This document shows, piece after piece, positions 49,601 through 60,331 of a stretch of 64,000 bases of DNA. Every line of letters begins with the position of its first letter. Positions within the stretch are counted from its first letter, which is position 1. The DNA comes from Enoplolaimus lenunculus (Eukaryota; Nematoda; Enoplea; Enoplida; Thoracostomopsidae): assembly GCA_030248215.1 (NCBI GenBank), contig JASANG010001984.1, positions 186,001-250,000 of the forward strand, given 5' to 3'. The translations under genes were made by a program, and so were the position numbers. The notes beneath the pieces were generated by a model that was not told the DNA's origin, did not search any database, and saw nothing but the letters and a program-made list of their open reading frames with translations.

Positions 49601-49945
49601 AGATTTTTGTTTCCAGCAAAATTCATCTCTTGGGTTCGTATCAAAATATCAGATATGCACGGAATGCGATTTGCAGCTTGATTATGGGTGAGTCCGCTGA
49701 CAACTGTGGTGATTATAATTAGTCTGTATCTTAAGTTATGTAGTGCAAAATGTGTTTGATGAATATACGCTGTAGAAGTCCAAGTGCGTTATAAGGTGAA
49801 AACTGTTTATGTGTATTTAGTTGCCAGTTTTTCTCTAGATTGACTGTTTTAAATCTCACGATTGTTTGGTTTTGTAGGAAGTCCTCCGTCGAAGGTTTAT
49901 GGTAATTTGCGTGCCTTGGCCAGTCGTGGTCTTGAACGTTTGTAG
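43679..49945 (+). CDS. PNO1: RNA-binding protein PNO1 (Dim2), 40S ribosome assembly factor
   Basis: PNO1 binds near the 3' end of pre-18S rRNA with NOB1 and guides late 40S subunit maturation in nucleolus and cytoplasm. The seven exons are 43679-43870, 44136-44282, 46765-46848, 47298-47358, 48620-48737, 49617-49687 and 49878-49945. All junctions are GT-AG, phases agree, and the product is 246 residues (human 252). The first 64 residues are a poorly conserved, charged tail. The rest holds [47 protein letters not shown] and a KH domain with GRVAGKDG at 175-182 and [14 protein letters not shown]. It ends near [15 protein letters not shown], a strongly conserved signature. An AATAAA at 50333-50338 is a plausible polyadenylation signal. 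Intron 2 is almost wholly made of two transposons. Confidence 0.96.
44407..45156. mobile_element. Miniature element made of short inverted motifs (ATAGCCCTGGGCTATC)
   Basis: The ends form a 25-bp inverted repeat with 22 matches, starting TGCGCCGTTC and ending GAACGGCGCA. The interior carries about eleven variants of ATAGCCCTGGGCTATC, each nearly palindromic. One is a perfect 30-bp palindrome at 45097-45126 centred on GCCCCGGGGC. It has no long frame. Superfamily is undecided because I see no convincing target duplication. It lies in PNO1 intron 2. Confidence 0.75.
45297..46709. mobile_element. hAT-like non-autonomous element, 1413 bp
   Basis: It has perfect 17-bp inverted ends, CAGGGTGCGACCGGATA and TATCCGGTCGCACCCTG. 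Flanking 8-mers ttaaatat and ataaatat agree at 7 of 8. It is a longer relative of 6873-7828. The extra length includes a block (about 46280-46600) found independently at 4960-5200 and 52080-52235, so another repeat has inserted into it. It ends 55 bp before PNO1 exon 3. Confidence 0.78.
47415..47620. repeat. hAT-like fragment in PNO1 intron 4
   Basis: ACCGGAGATCGGGCTCCGG at the left, followed by GATTGAAACCATCATTTG, matches the fragment at 23825-24005. Only one end is present. Confidence 0.5.
47693..48073. mobile_element. hAT-like miniature element in PNO1 intron 4
   Basis: It starts CAGGGATCGGACGGATAT and ends CCGGATATGGTCGATCTCTA, an imperfect inverted pair. GGATCCGGATATTAACCGG and similar words lie near both ends. 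No clear target duplication is visible. Confidence 0.55.
48184..48411. repeat. hAT-like right-end fragment in PNO1 intron 4
   Basis: The end TTGGTATCCGGTCGCACCCTG, preceded by TTATCCGGCTTCGG, is the reverse of the left end of 6873-7828. The other end is missing or unrecognisable. Confidence 0.5.
48847..49428 (-). mobile_element. Tandem-repeat element, copy C, lacking its tail
   Basis: Read on the minus strand it begins ACCAGTCGTACTGGGACTAC and TTGAGCGAAGCTCGAAC and continues through about four 155-175 bp units. It stops before the GGACGGACAGACGG tail found in copies A and B. It lies in PNO1 intron 5. Confidence 0.72.
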
Positions 49946-50059
49946 AAGATTTTGATCTATTTGTGCAAGGCCACGTTTTGAAAAAGAGTTTTTGAGCTGA
50001 AATAGTGTTTTGACTGGCACTTATTTGTTACTTATGCAAGTTCTACAATCTTATGCGTT

Positions 50060-50253
50060 CACCAGGTGACTTTTGAAAAATGAGGGGTAGTGTCATGGAC
50101 ACTGAAGCTTTTTCGGCTTCAGTATCTCGCTTACTAAAGGTTTGTGGCTTCAGAATGCGGGAGACTGAAGTTAAAAGTTTAGTATCCGGAATACTGTGGA
50201 TAAAAAGCTTCGGTAACATGACGTGACGCTACCCCTTCAAAAGTAACCAAGTG
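50060..50253. mobile_element. Miniature inverted-repeat element in the PNO1 3' region
   Basis: The left end CACCAGGTGACTTTTGA and, inverted, the right end CACTTGGTTACTTTTGA are followed by GGGGTAGTGTCA and GGGGTAGCGTCA. The interior contains repeated and inverted GGCTTCAG/CTGAAG words and would fold into a hairpin. Confidence 0.7.
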
Positions 50254-50332
50254 TACGTGTGATACGGTGGAAATTGCATTAGTAGCTTTATGCTATACGC
50301 ACAACATGGATATGCACTGGATATCATTGTGC

Positions 50333-50338
50333 AATAAA
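50333..50338 (+). terminator. Possible PNO1 polyadenylation signal
   Basis: This is the canonical AATAAA hexamer I found about 390 bp after the PNO1 stop codon. Such hexamers also occur by chance in AT-rich DNA. Confidence 0.4.
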
Positions 50339-52555
50339 GTTTTGAAAATGAGTTTACAGTATTAACTGATGCAGAATCTTCAGTTATGAACTATATTTTG
50401 TATCAACCTTTGGTATACGTAATGTAGTACATTTTATAAAAAGTGTAATTGCGCTAAAATTTTTAAGCTATACGTTAACTAACATACCGTCCAGGTTTTT
50501 CAATTTGCATTATTATAAATTTCTTGTCTACGACTTACAAGGATTCTCGTTATTTTAAGGATTTATGGTAAAAAATATGCATGAAGTTTCGAAATCAAGC
50601 TGTTTTCAGTGAAATATAGTGTGGCGTGAGCATTCCGACTTCTTATTGCCGTTAAAATTAGTTTGGTAGTTTTCGTTCGACACTTTCTTTGCAAAAATTT
50701 AACGAATTTGTTCGAATGCGGAGGGTCTGTGACCGTCTCGTGGCAATCAAACCGAAAACTACACTGTTGAAACAAACTTCAAAATTCCACTAATCTAGAC
50801 AACTCTTATCGTTCAACGTTCATACCAATAATTATTAAGCATGTCAGCATAGTGTCAGTGAACGCTATGAAACAAACAGAACGTGACCAATACTACGCTA
50901 AAAGCCTCCTATTGCCCCGGGACAGCAATGTACCAGGAGTACGCACAACAAATATAATTGGGACAATGGGGACAGTTGGACAGCGAAACAGTTGGGACAG
51001 TTGCGACAGCGAGACAAATTTTTTAACTTTACACATGAAACCTGACTAGAACAACAAAATTTTAATCCCAATTAAATAAACACCGAACTTTTGTTTTTTT
51101 CAACGCTTAACGAATGGCTTAGTTAATAGCGTATATTTTGCACATTAACTCTTAAAGTTTTGGCGTGTGTAAAATTGCAAATTTTTTACCTGCGTGATAC
51201 AAATCTTTATCCGCGGGTAACCCGCGGTTTAATTTTTTTTACCCAGCATAAAGTCCCACTCTGGGGGGCTGCATTCCTTGAATGAAAAGTAAAAAACTGC
51301 ATATATACACCGCAAAAAATTGTGAGCCAAATTAACTTACCATTTTTGCAGAGTGTGTGTAACCGGATATCCGTTTACGGTAAAAATCGGTGTCCTTAAA
51401 GTTTGATATGTGTATTTTAAAAGTAAAGTTTAATCTTGTTTGGGTGTGAACTGTTCGACAGCTTGGACTGTTTTATTTCGTTGAGTAAACGAGTGGCAAA
51501 ATTATAAATTTTGAAACATTTCTCCTGCGATGAAATACATTAAAACCCATGTAATATCCGGTATTTGGAATCGAAAACAAACATTGATTTTTTGAAGTTT
51601 ATTTACGATAGAAAGTATAATATTGAAAAAGAATATAAATTACAGAAGTTGTCAAAGATGTTTTCTTTTTCTGCAATAACATATTTCTGCTTAAATCCCA
51701 TATCCTATTCAAAGTCGTATTTGTCTACTATAATCATGTGTAGGTCACCTTTTGTTCTTCAATGCCATACATTCGACGCATTGTCTGTGAATATCGTATA
51801 TGTTTTCAATTGTATGCACGCTTACGAGAAGAATAAATTGTGCCGCTAAATATCATGACAATTGTTGCAATTTTGGGCCCTATAGAACAGGGCCGGATCC
51901 TTTTCCGGCGGGGCCATTAGAGTCAGTTTAAGCTTTAGACTAACTTTTTTGCTTAGGCTTAGGAATAGGCTCAATATTACGCTTAGGCTTAGGAATATGC
52001 TTATACTACTGTTCGACCCTGTTCTATACTTTGGCCGTCATAATTTGTCCCATGTTGATTCGACGTCAAACTTACAATTGGGCTCTCATATCGGGATAAC
52101 ACGCAAAACTTGAATGTTATAAGACATTAGCTCGCAAACCGCCGCTCTCAAACGTGCAATGTGCACAAGAGTCGGTATGTTACGTGATACTATGAGACAT
52201 TTATGCTAATATCATATTCCAAAATTGGGTTCATGTAAAGATCAGGGGCGGAACGTTTTTCTGTGAGACTGCAATAGAGTAACCTTAAGCTTTAGACTAT
52301 TTTTGTTTGGCTTAGGCTTAGGCGTATGAATATGCTCCTTCTTACGCTTAGGCTTTATGCTTAGGGATATGCTTATAATACTGTTCCACCCCTGTTCTTT
52401 ACATTGGCCGTTTCTTTCGAATAAAAGTGCAGGATTGGGCTTTACTCATTCGTTTAGTATAAGACGTATCCTAAGCCAAGGCTTAGGTTTACACTGCGGT
52501 TAGTAAATACAACTTAAAACAAACGGGTTATGTGGTTAGTGTTTGATTCGGTGCA

Positions 52556-53722
52556 ATGGATTCGAAAGGTATCAAGAATGCTCTGAAAGAAGCGAAAGAT
52601 CTCATCCAAAACAAAAACTTTAATGATGCTCTTGCTTTGTGTGAGGTATACTGATTTTCAGTCAATATGGATGTTTTACTGCTGCAATTAAGTGTGTGAT
52701 GGTATACATTATATAGGTAGATATGTTTGAAATTGCAGAGCTACTGAAAGTATTTTTTGAGTAACAGCGGTTTAATAGTTGTTTGCATCTAATTTTGAAC
52801 CTTAGAATAGAACTAGGCATCGCAAAACAAGCTGACATATTTTTTGGTCAAGGGCACTCTCCAAGTGTGCTCATTTGTTCAGGTGAATTTTACGACTTTA
52901 AACATAAAAATAGTTAAGGTTTCGGGTGTTGTTGGTTATGTTATGCTACCGTATTGAATTTCTTGCAAAACGACAAGATATTTTGATGTTGCTGAAGTAT
53001 ATTGCTTGGGAAATGCTTTTGATTATGTTTGAATGCAGAAAATTTATCTTTACTCTGAAGCAAGGTTTATACTATTTAGTATCGAAGTTTTCAGCCGAGG
53101 AATAATCATTATTCACTAGAGAGAGTCAGATAGCTATGGATGTTGTTAAATATTTTGTTCTTTGTTTTAAGACTATTCGTGAAACAGATCCGGACCATTA
53201 TATCAACAATGTATTTATGGGACGGTGTAACGCTGAGCTTGGAAACTTTGACAATGCCGAAAGCTATTACAAAGATGCTATTAAATCAGATTCGGAACAC
53301 ATTTTAGCTTGGCAGGTAAGCACTAGGGTCCAGGGAGCAATCGCATATTGTTTAGAATTGTTTGGTATCCATTCATTGTAGGCCCCTAGTCAGCTTAGCA
53401 TGTTTAGGGGGCATAACAACTTTAAGAGGGGCTCGCGGGAGATTTAACAAGACATACAAGCTGAGCGTAAACTTTTTGGAGGGGACAAAATATTTTTTTT
53501 GAAGCTGAGCCCGCAACCCCACCTTTGGTTCCGTGGCCAAACCAATAACGCCCAGAATTTGTCTCCGGTAAGTAGGTGCGTAAATTTCGCGTTTTTGGCG
53601 TTAATAGATAATTTTATGGAACGTTTCAAGGGTCTGTTACATCTCTATGAGAAAGACAAAACAACAGCCAAGAATGAACAAATTGAAGATTGCTGTAGAA
53701 AACTGCTAAGACAAGATACAAG
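52556..53722 (+). CDS. SKIC3: Superkiller complex subunit SKI3 (TTC37), N-terminal exons
   Basis: SKI3 is the TPR scaffold of the cytosolic Ski complex, which feeds RNA to the exosome for 3'-5' decay. Three exons are clear: 52556-52645, 53172-53315 and 53631-53722. They join in phase and encode 108 complete codons with an open end. The start MDSKGIKNALKEAKDLIQ matches the family start. NNVFMGRCNAELGNFDNAES and the junction HILAWQ-GLLHLYEK match the first TPR repeats. The family protein is about 1500 residues, so over 90 percent is missing. The third exon ends two bases into a codon, and I find no exon of matching phase before 55027. The rest may lie beyond the window, may have diverged past recognition, or the gene may be broken. 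Confidence 0.85.
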
Positions 53723-53772
53723 GTATGTGTAGCTTTGCATGATCGGTGGCAAATATGTGATTGCCTTTCCAT

Positions 53773-54128
53773 CAGGGAGCAACCAGAATTCCGACTCCAA
53801 ATGAGTTCCGATTCCGATTGTACTATCATCAATCGGAATCGGAATTTAGAAATTTTAATTTTAATCGTACTTGTTGTGAAACGTTGCATAAAAACTCTGT
53901 ATTATTTATTAGATTGCTTTTGATGAGTTAACTTATCAATAATTGATTGTAGGTTAGCTTTTATAGAACCAAAAATCATCGCCACCTTGTTTATGCAATT
54001 TTTTGAAAACTGTTACCAGTCAACAGACAACCTAAATCAACATGTTGTCAATACAAAATTATCTGTACATTCACAAAATAGATTTGCAGTTCCGATTACG
54101 ATATAATCCAGTTCCGCTTTGCACCCTG
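53773..54128. mobile_element. hAT-like miniature element, GATTCCG subfamily
   Basis: It starts CAGGGAGCAACCAGAATTCC and ends CCGCTTTGCACCCTG, and is flanked by a perfect 8-bp duplication ctttccat (53765-53772 and 54129-54136). Its interior is shared with 24073-24508 and 56124-56506. Confidence 0.92.
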
Positions 54129-55026
54129 CTTTCCATTACATGAAAATATTGGTGGTTTAAATTTTAACTTTTCTGAGAGCCTTACCTTTTAGGAAATCTA
54201 TTTTTTGCAACTTATTATTGTGAGCAAACCACTGAACTTGGTATAAAGATCCGGTGTGGAACTGTTTTAAAATGATATGTCGTTAAATTCAGGAATCATG
54301 GTGTAACCGGAATTTATTCAAAATACAGGCAAAAATTTTCATTTGTATACGTATGTTCGAAAGTTTTCGCTTAAGATGATTATAGAATATTTGAAGTGAA
54401 TTTACTCTAATTTTTGCTCAGTCACCAGTGTGACAAAAGTAAACATCAATGTTGAGATAATCGCTTTGGTTTCAGTTTGAGCTTTTCTTGAATAAGTCAA
54501 TGGCTCAACTTACTTTTAAGTAACGTTTCCGCAATCAAGCCATTATGAGAAAACAGTTTCTCATTTTGTATGTAATGTTTCAGCGATAGTGCTAAAATAA
54601 TCCAGCTTACCAAAACATTGTGTTCAGCGTTAGCCAAGCAACTAAAGTTTGTTGAGGTTGGTGCAGTGTGTTGTGTTTTAAGTTTGTGATACATTGTTAG
54701 CTTAGAGAAGCCGAAACTGGAGCTAAATTGCGAAGTGAAGAAAAATAAAATAGTTGGTACGAACTAAATTGTTTGTTTAACATTAGTGAGTGCAGTGCTT
54801 GCAATTATTTTTCTAATTTGCAATTTATATATTTTCCAATTATGGTTGTGCTAACGGAATACAATTAATTACTGCAGCTGTGTGCTACCCATTTTGATAT
54901 TTGGATATGATCGGTAATACAATACGTTTTACTCAGGTGCATCTAATTTAGTATTTTCAAATATATATGTAGCACTCATCCTTAATTGGTCTTTGGCGTT
55001 TAGTTAAACAGATGAATGTATTTTAG

Positions 55027-57336
55027 CTGTCGTATGAAGCGGAAAACTTGTTGATCAATTTTGAAGACAATTTAAAACCATTGCGAAATGAGCTTTGCTC
55101 ATTTGTGAGATTATTTCCAGAACAACGATTTGAAAATGGTGTGAGAAATCAGATTCTGTCTGTCGTAAGAGATTTAATGTTTTGTAGTTATGGGATGTGT
55201 TTAGGGCTTTGAGTACAACTTTTATACAATACATGTTGGTGCCAGAAGACGTTTAAAACACTACATTAGTCCTAAGCGCAATTCGATGATGAACCAATAC
55301 GTATCTCATTTTACAAGAAAGAGGGCGTTGTATGCAACGCTACTTAAGTTATGGGTTAAAAGAGAAAATTAGGCACCGATCATTGATTTTTCAATTACCC
55401 TGTTTTAAAATTACCTCCGCGCAGGGTTCCAACGGGAACTAAATTGATCCGAAACAGGAACCTCAATTAATATTTCTTCGAAACAGGTCGAAGTTCGAGT
55501 GTAATTTTGGCCTTGCTATATATTTTTTACAAACGGGAATTTTCTCAAATTATGTAATTTTTATAGGTCCGCAAATTGGCCGTGTTAATGCTGGATACCG
55601 AGAAACATCACAGTATTAATGAAGATGTACCGATGTGCATAGAAAGGACTGCATGTATTTTGTTCAAAGTATGTACGTATGTACAAATATGTTAATTTGT
55701 AGACTGAAATTTATTTTTGAATGCTGGGATACATTATTTTGCCACATTGTTTGTTAATAGTCTGGTAGTTTTTCTTAGGTGAACTATAACTAGCTTTAGG
55801 GGGCAAGCTATTATCAAATTTGACATTCTAGATATCAAAATTTAGACTTGGTCGCTAGATACTTGTTAGTAAATTAATATAGTATTCCGCTGTATGTTTC
55901 AGAATAATCAGTGGAAAGATAGCTACGAACTATTGGCTAGTGCTAAAGATCATGGAATTACAAATTCACATTGTAATAAACTAGCTATAAAGTGTCGTTT
56001 ATCGAGTTTTGTTTTTGAAGGTAGGTACATAATTTTGAGTTTATCCCGCACAATTATAGTGGCCCTTAAACCCTGTAATGTGAGTAGTTATGACCCTCTA
56101 TGGGACCCCACGTATGTAGGTGGTAAGGTGCAACCGGAATTTCAATTTCGATTAGAATTCCGATTCAATCAATCGAAATGGGAAATTTGATATTTTAATT
56201 TTAATCCTACTTGTTGTGATATGTTGCATAAAAATTCTGAATCGTTTATGTATTAAATTGTTTTCAATATGTTAGCTTATAAATAACTGATTGTCGTATA
56301 ACTTTACAGAACAAAAAATGATAGCCAATTTGTTCACGCGACGTTTTTGAGAATTATTGCCAGCCAACAGACACCCTAAATCAATACTATATTCGTTAAT
56401 ACAAATTATCCGTATAGTCACAAAATTTGTTTCTACTTCCGATTCCGGTGTAAATGTGCTTTTCCGATTCCGATTCCTATATAATCCAGTTCCACTTTGT
56501 ACCCTGGTAGGTGGCTGTTCCAGGAGAGTTTTATGGGGTGACTACAGTGAAAAACGCATCGGACCCATGGTAATGTTTAAAAAATTGAAATTGTAATTTA
56601 AATATTAAAATTAGTCACCCTGAAGATTCTTTTCTGGTACAGTTATCTACCAGGGAAGGTCTTCAGGATAACTAATAGCAAAACGCGCAGGAGTCTATGT
56701 GAATTTTTAGTACAGACAGATTCTTAACTTGATATAAAATTTTTAATTCAACGAGGCGTCTTTGGTCTTTGCTGTCCGCTAAGACAGTTGGACATTGTTC
56801 GAACCCTATAAACGTAACTCCCTGTGAGTCAGGTCAAAAACGCTAACTTAGGTAACGTAAAAAAGTAACAAATATTTTGATTAGTAAGCCATAGTTCTTC
56901 AGATGTAAACTATAGGGTATGCAATTCAAGCACACACACACGCAACTCACGACGTAAACTTCAAAATTTAGTTGGTTTTTTATATCTGTAGAAGAGTCAG
57001 GAATACATTATCCCTTACTGTCTTTGCCAGAACTGTTAACATCTGAGGAACCTGTAATAGTGTCAGTTGGTACCGTTTGACGACTTATATGGGTTTTCTA
57101 AACTATCCAAGGATGAGAAATTATCTGAAACTCCTGAAGCTACGGGAATGCTCTGAAGCCATCAGTTTTTGTATACTGCTGCATCGGGTAATTACTAAAG
57201 GACGCATCGGTGAATTTATCTTGCAAAATACGTATAAGCAGGCGCTGAACTGACAGTAAAGAAAACCTTAACATTGGCGCTTGCAGAATTTAGTCGAAAA
57301 CCTTACGAGCTGGTGATCCTGGAGCACGTATCAGGA
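55027..57336 (+). CDS. Unidentified multi-exon gene (internal exons)
   Basis: Three exons are well supported by splice sites, phase and amino-acid character: 55027-55164 (46 codons, phase 0 at both ends), 55567-55668 (34 codons) and 55903-56020 (39 codons plus one base). They read through RNELCSFVRLFPEQRF, LDTEKHHSINEDVPMCIERT and NNQWKDSYELLASAKDHGIT. Two further exons fit in phase but are weaker: 56992-57069 (HYPLLSLPELLTSEE) and 57242-57336 (LALAEFSRKPYELVILEHVS). The product looks alpha-helical. I do not recognise the family and it does not align with SKI3. No start or stop codon was found. It may follow SKI3 as a separate gene or as a fusion. A hAT-like element sits in the intron at 56124-56506. 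Confidence 0.55.
56124..56506. mobile_element. hAT-like miniature element, GATTCCG subfamily
   Basis: It starts TAAGGTGCAACCGGAATTTC and ends TCCACTTTGTACCCTG, and is flanked by a perfect 8-bp duplication gtaggtgg (56116-56123 and 56507-56514). It is the third copy of this subfamily in the window. Confidence 0.92.
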
Positions 57337-57759
57337 GTAAGGTGACAGTATGCTGCTGTACTAAAGAACTACAACAAATAATCTTACGCATGGCATTGCC
57401 GTTGAAGGAATCAGTATATACTATATGTAGATGATTCTGAATCCCGGTATTTGTTCAATATACAGATATGTGCATTTATAACACAGGGGAAGTTTGGTCA
57501 GAACGTGAATCAGGGCAAATCGAAGTACATCAACAGTTGCGAAGGTTTAGTTAAATTTATATCAAATCCATTTCAAGGTAAAGAGGGAAACTGACGTTTA
57601 CGCCCCGCTTTCAAATTTACCAATAGCTTGCTTTGCAAAATCGCACTCTCGCTGCATTTGTTATCATTAATGGAAAAGCTACATATTTATTTATGTACTG
57701 AAGAGTTATTCATAGTTAATCTCACTACTATTATTATACTAAGTTTTAATTATTTACAC

Positions 57760-57975
57760 GAATAGCCAAGCTCACATTCTGCTTCGCAAGTAGGTATTAA
57801 GTTAAAGTTATTCCGAATGTCAGCCAGGTTCACATTGTGCTTAGCAAATATTAAGTAAAAATATTTCAAATATTAGCCAATCTGTCATTTTGCTTGGCAA
57901 ATGTTACTTTTATATATTTAGGTTAGGGTTATATATATTTCAAACAGCAAAGCTCACATTCTGCTTACTCATTTT
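57760..57975. repeat. Degenerate tandem repeat, ~65-bp unit
   Basis: About four diverged units contain AGCCAAGCTCACATTCTGCTT followed by AGCAAATATTAAGT. Confidence 0.65.
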
Positions 57976-58101
57976 CCTTCTTATTCCTTGCAATGTACTA
58001 GCTAAGTGTTATATCCTATTACAATTACTAAACCTAATCCTATAGCACAAATGATTTAAGGTAGCCAACCGAGTATTGTACTCCGATATCAATACCATCT
58101 T

Positions 58102-58184
58102 TTACGGAAACGAAACAAATGGATCCGAACTGCCTGAATCAATATTTTTGGGAGTGCTGAAAAATGAACTCCTAGGAGGTTGAA
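58102..58184 (-). other. Possible short terminal exon
   Basis: After an acceptor-like CTCCAG, 27 codons run to a stop and read RSSFFSTPKNIDSGSSDPFV. The serine/proline-rich tail looks protein-like, but nothing confirms it. It could belong with the exon at 59299-59584, although the phase I tested does not fit. Confidence 0.2.
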
Positions 58185-59298
58185 CTGGAGCAACAAGTCA
58201 AATGCAAGCTCGTTTTCTCATTACACCAGTGAAATTCAGAGTTAACTAAATTTATTGTAATGCAGTTGCAGTCATAGAAATATAAAATCAGCAAAGAAAA
58301 TTTCGAATTTTCACATGATAGTACCAAACGAAACAAAAATTATGTGTCGCTCAAATACAACTATTTTTTACTATAAAATTGAAAACAGTTTTTTTAGAAA
58401 ACTAACAATTGTATTCAAGGTATGAACACAGGGTCACAAAACATTTTGAGATATTGAATGATGCGAGTCATTTCAGTCCGCCACATCATTTGGCTGAAGA
58501 AGGCTACAAACTTAAATCTCAGCCAATATCATATTAAAACTCAAATGGTACATATTTCTGTAACAGCGCATGACAACTTAGAATAAAAAATTCCAAAAAT
58601 ATTGCTTCGAGTATTATATTTTTGATCAATTAACACTGGGTCACGCTCTACATGTGCGGTGCAAAATTTAGGTGACAATTACTGAAAAAGATAAACCATA
58701 ACCTTAAATAATAACCAGTTACTGCAATGATGCGAAATTCTCAGCACATGGAAAGAAAAACGTTTTGAAGTCCTACAGAAAAGTTAATTGACGAAGAATA
58801 TGGAAATCAATCGCAATTGAAAATAAACCATATTAATCAACATATGGTGAATAGTAACACATGACTAATTATAATAACAAATTCCAAAACCTATTTCAGT
58901 GAAATTTTTTTACAACAAGTGACACAACCTGCAAAAGTAACACATCTGAAATACAATGCTTAACCTTTTAGCCCAGGTGTCTAATTTTAGAATTAACGAT
59001 TAAATGCCCGTGGTGTATTACGAATACGCGTATCCAGCTGATAGGTGCGTATCATTTAGATGTTGACAATTTACGCGTTACCATTTATTTAACCGCCAGG
59101 GACAGTTAGTGATGTTATACTGGCGTAATACAAAATTTAGTTCACAAATACTGAAGATTAACCACACCTCTGAAATAATGCAAATCATTCTAGTTAGACA
59201 TACAAAAACGATCTTATCTAAATATTGTTTAATTATGACGTACAGTAATTTAATGGACAAAGGTTGCACTTCTGCACGATACTAGAAAGCTAGGATGC

Positions 59299-59584
59299 TT
59301 ATATACTTGGTAATTTGAGACGTTGTGGTAATTGAGGTATTGGGACGTTATAAGGAATGTTGTTCATAGCGGTCGAATTTACCATGCCCTGCAAATGTCG
59401 AAGTATACGCTGTACAGATCCCAAAACCTGTCTAGTATTACAGGCATCGCCATATAGTGCAAACTGGTTACCAACATGAGCAATATGTTTATTATACGGA
59501 CAATACGGTTGTGCTGCAATATTTTGAGGGGAAAAATAACTTTGAACATACGATCCGGCTGACCCTAATAATACCGATGTTTGA
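59299..59584 (-). CDS. Possible 3' exon of an unidentified minus-strand gene
   Basis: After an acceptor GTTTCCAG, about 94 codons run open to TAA at 59299. The product is rich in serine, glutamine and asparagine and reads as protein: SYVQSYFSPQNIAAQPY, HIAHVGNQFALYGDACN, VLGSVQRILRHLQGMVN. Such composition is common at the C-terminal ends of transcriptional regulators, but I recognise no family. A GCTGCTGCTGCTG run followed by a donor-like GTGAGG lies just upstream at about 59650-59670 and might end the preceding exon. No upstream exons were confirmed. Confidence 0.4.
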
Positions 59585-59954
59585 CTGGAAACAGAACTCG
59601 AATGAAAATTTGACGCTGTTGGACAGCAACCTTGGGGCTGTTGGCTGCGCCCTCACCAGCAGCAGCAGCATCATCATCAGTCATGCATTCGTGCTTGACA
59701 TCAAGAACTTCAGGAACAACCGGTGAGGCAGAAAAATTAATGTGATCGTTACAATCTGATGAAGAACTGCTTAAGTGAACGAAAAAGAAGACTGATAAAA
59801 ATATTCAGGTTTCAGTCTTGATTTAAATTCAGTATTAGAGAATTTAAGAGTAAAACATGAAAAACTTAACATGTTGACGTGGTTGTGGTAGCATCACGAC
59901 TCTGATTAGCAGTTAACCAATAGATCGCTTAATTTTTGAACTCAACTGAATAAC

Positions 59955-60331
59955 ATAGATGGGCGGTCTCGGTCAAAGAACGAAACCTAGACCCAACCTA
60001 CCGAGACCGAGACTTTCGGTCTCGGTCATGGTCAATTTTTAACTGTTGCCGAAAATGAAAATAAGACTTTTTAACAAAACTTTTGAATACTTTTATCTGC
60101 TCTGAATTGCCGTTTCATACAATTAAACTAATAAATCGCCGCCAAATTTTATTTTTTACGTTATTTTTCGCTTGGCTACTGCCCACATCCTCTTCAAAAC
60201 ACCCTTTATACAACCCTAATTAAAAGCTATAGTGTTATTTCGAACCAACCGAATATACTGGAGAATTTTTTTAACATAGCGTAGCGTAGACGTAGACCGA
60301 TAACGATAACGATACCGAGACCCTATCCCTG
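59955..60331. mobile_element. hAT-like miniature element with GGTCTCGGT ends
   Basis: The right end ACCGAGACCCTATCCCTG, inverted, reads CAGGGATAGGGTCTCGGT; the left end reads GATGGGCGGTCTCGGTC. GAGACCGAGACTTTCGG words lie inside. It is related to 24603-24830. Confidence 0.55.

Larger units (their letters stand above)
49946..52555. other. PNO1 3' region and spacer to SKI3
   Basis: The first ~400 bp are probably PNO1 3' untranslated sequence and contain a miniature element (50060-50253) and AATAAA at 50333. Beyond that are GCTTAGG-rich repeats at 51896-52032 and 52240-52395, both with CAGGG-type inverted ends, and a repeat at 52080-52235 shared with 4960-5200 and 46280-46600. No further exon was recognised. 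Confidence 0.55.
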
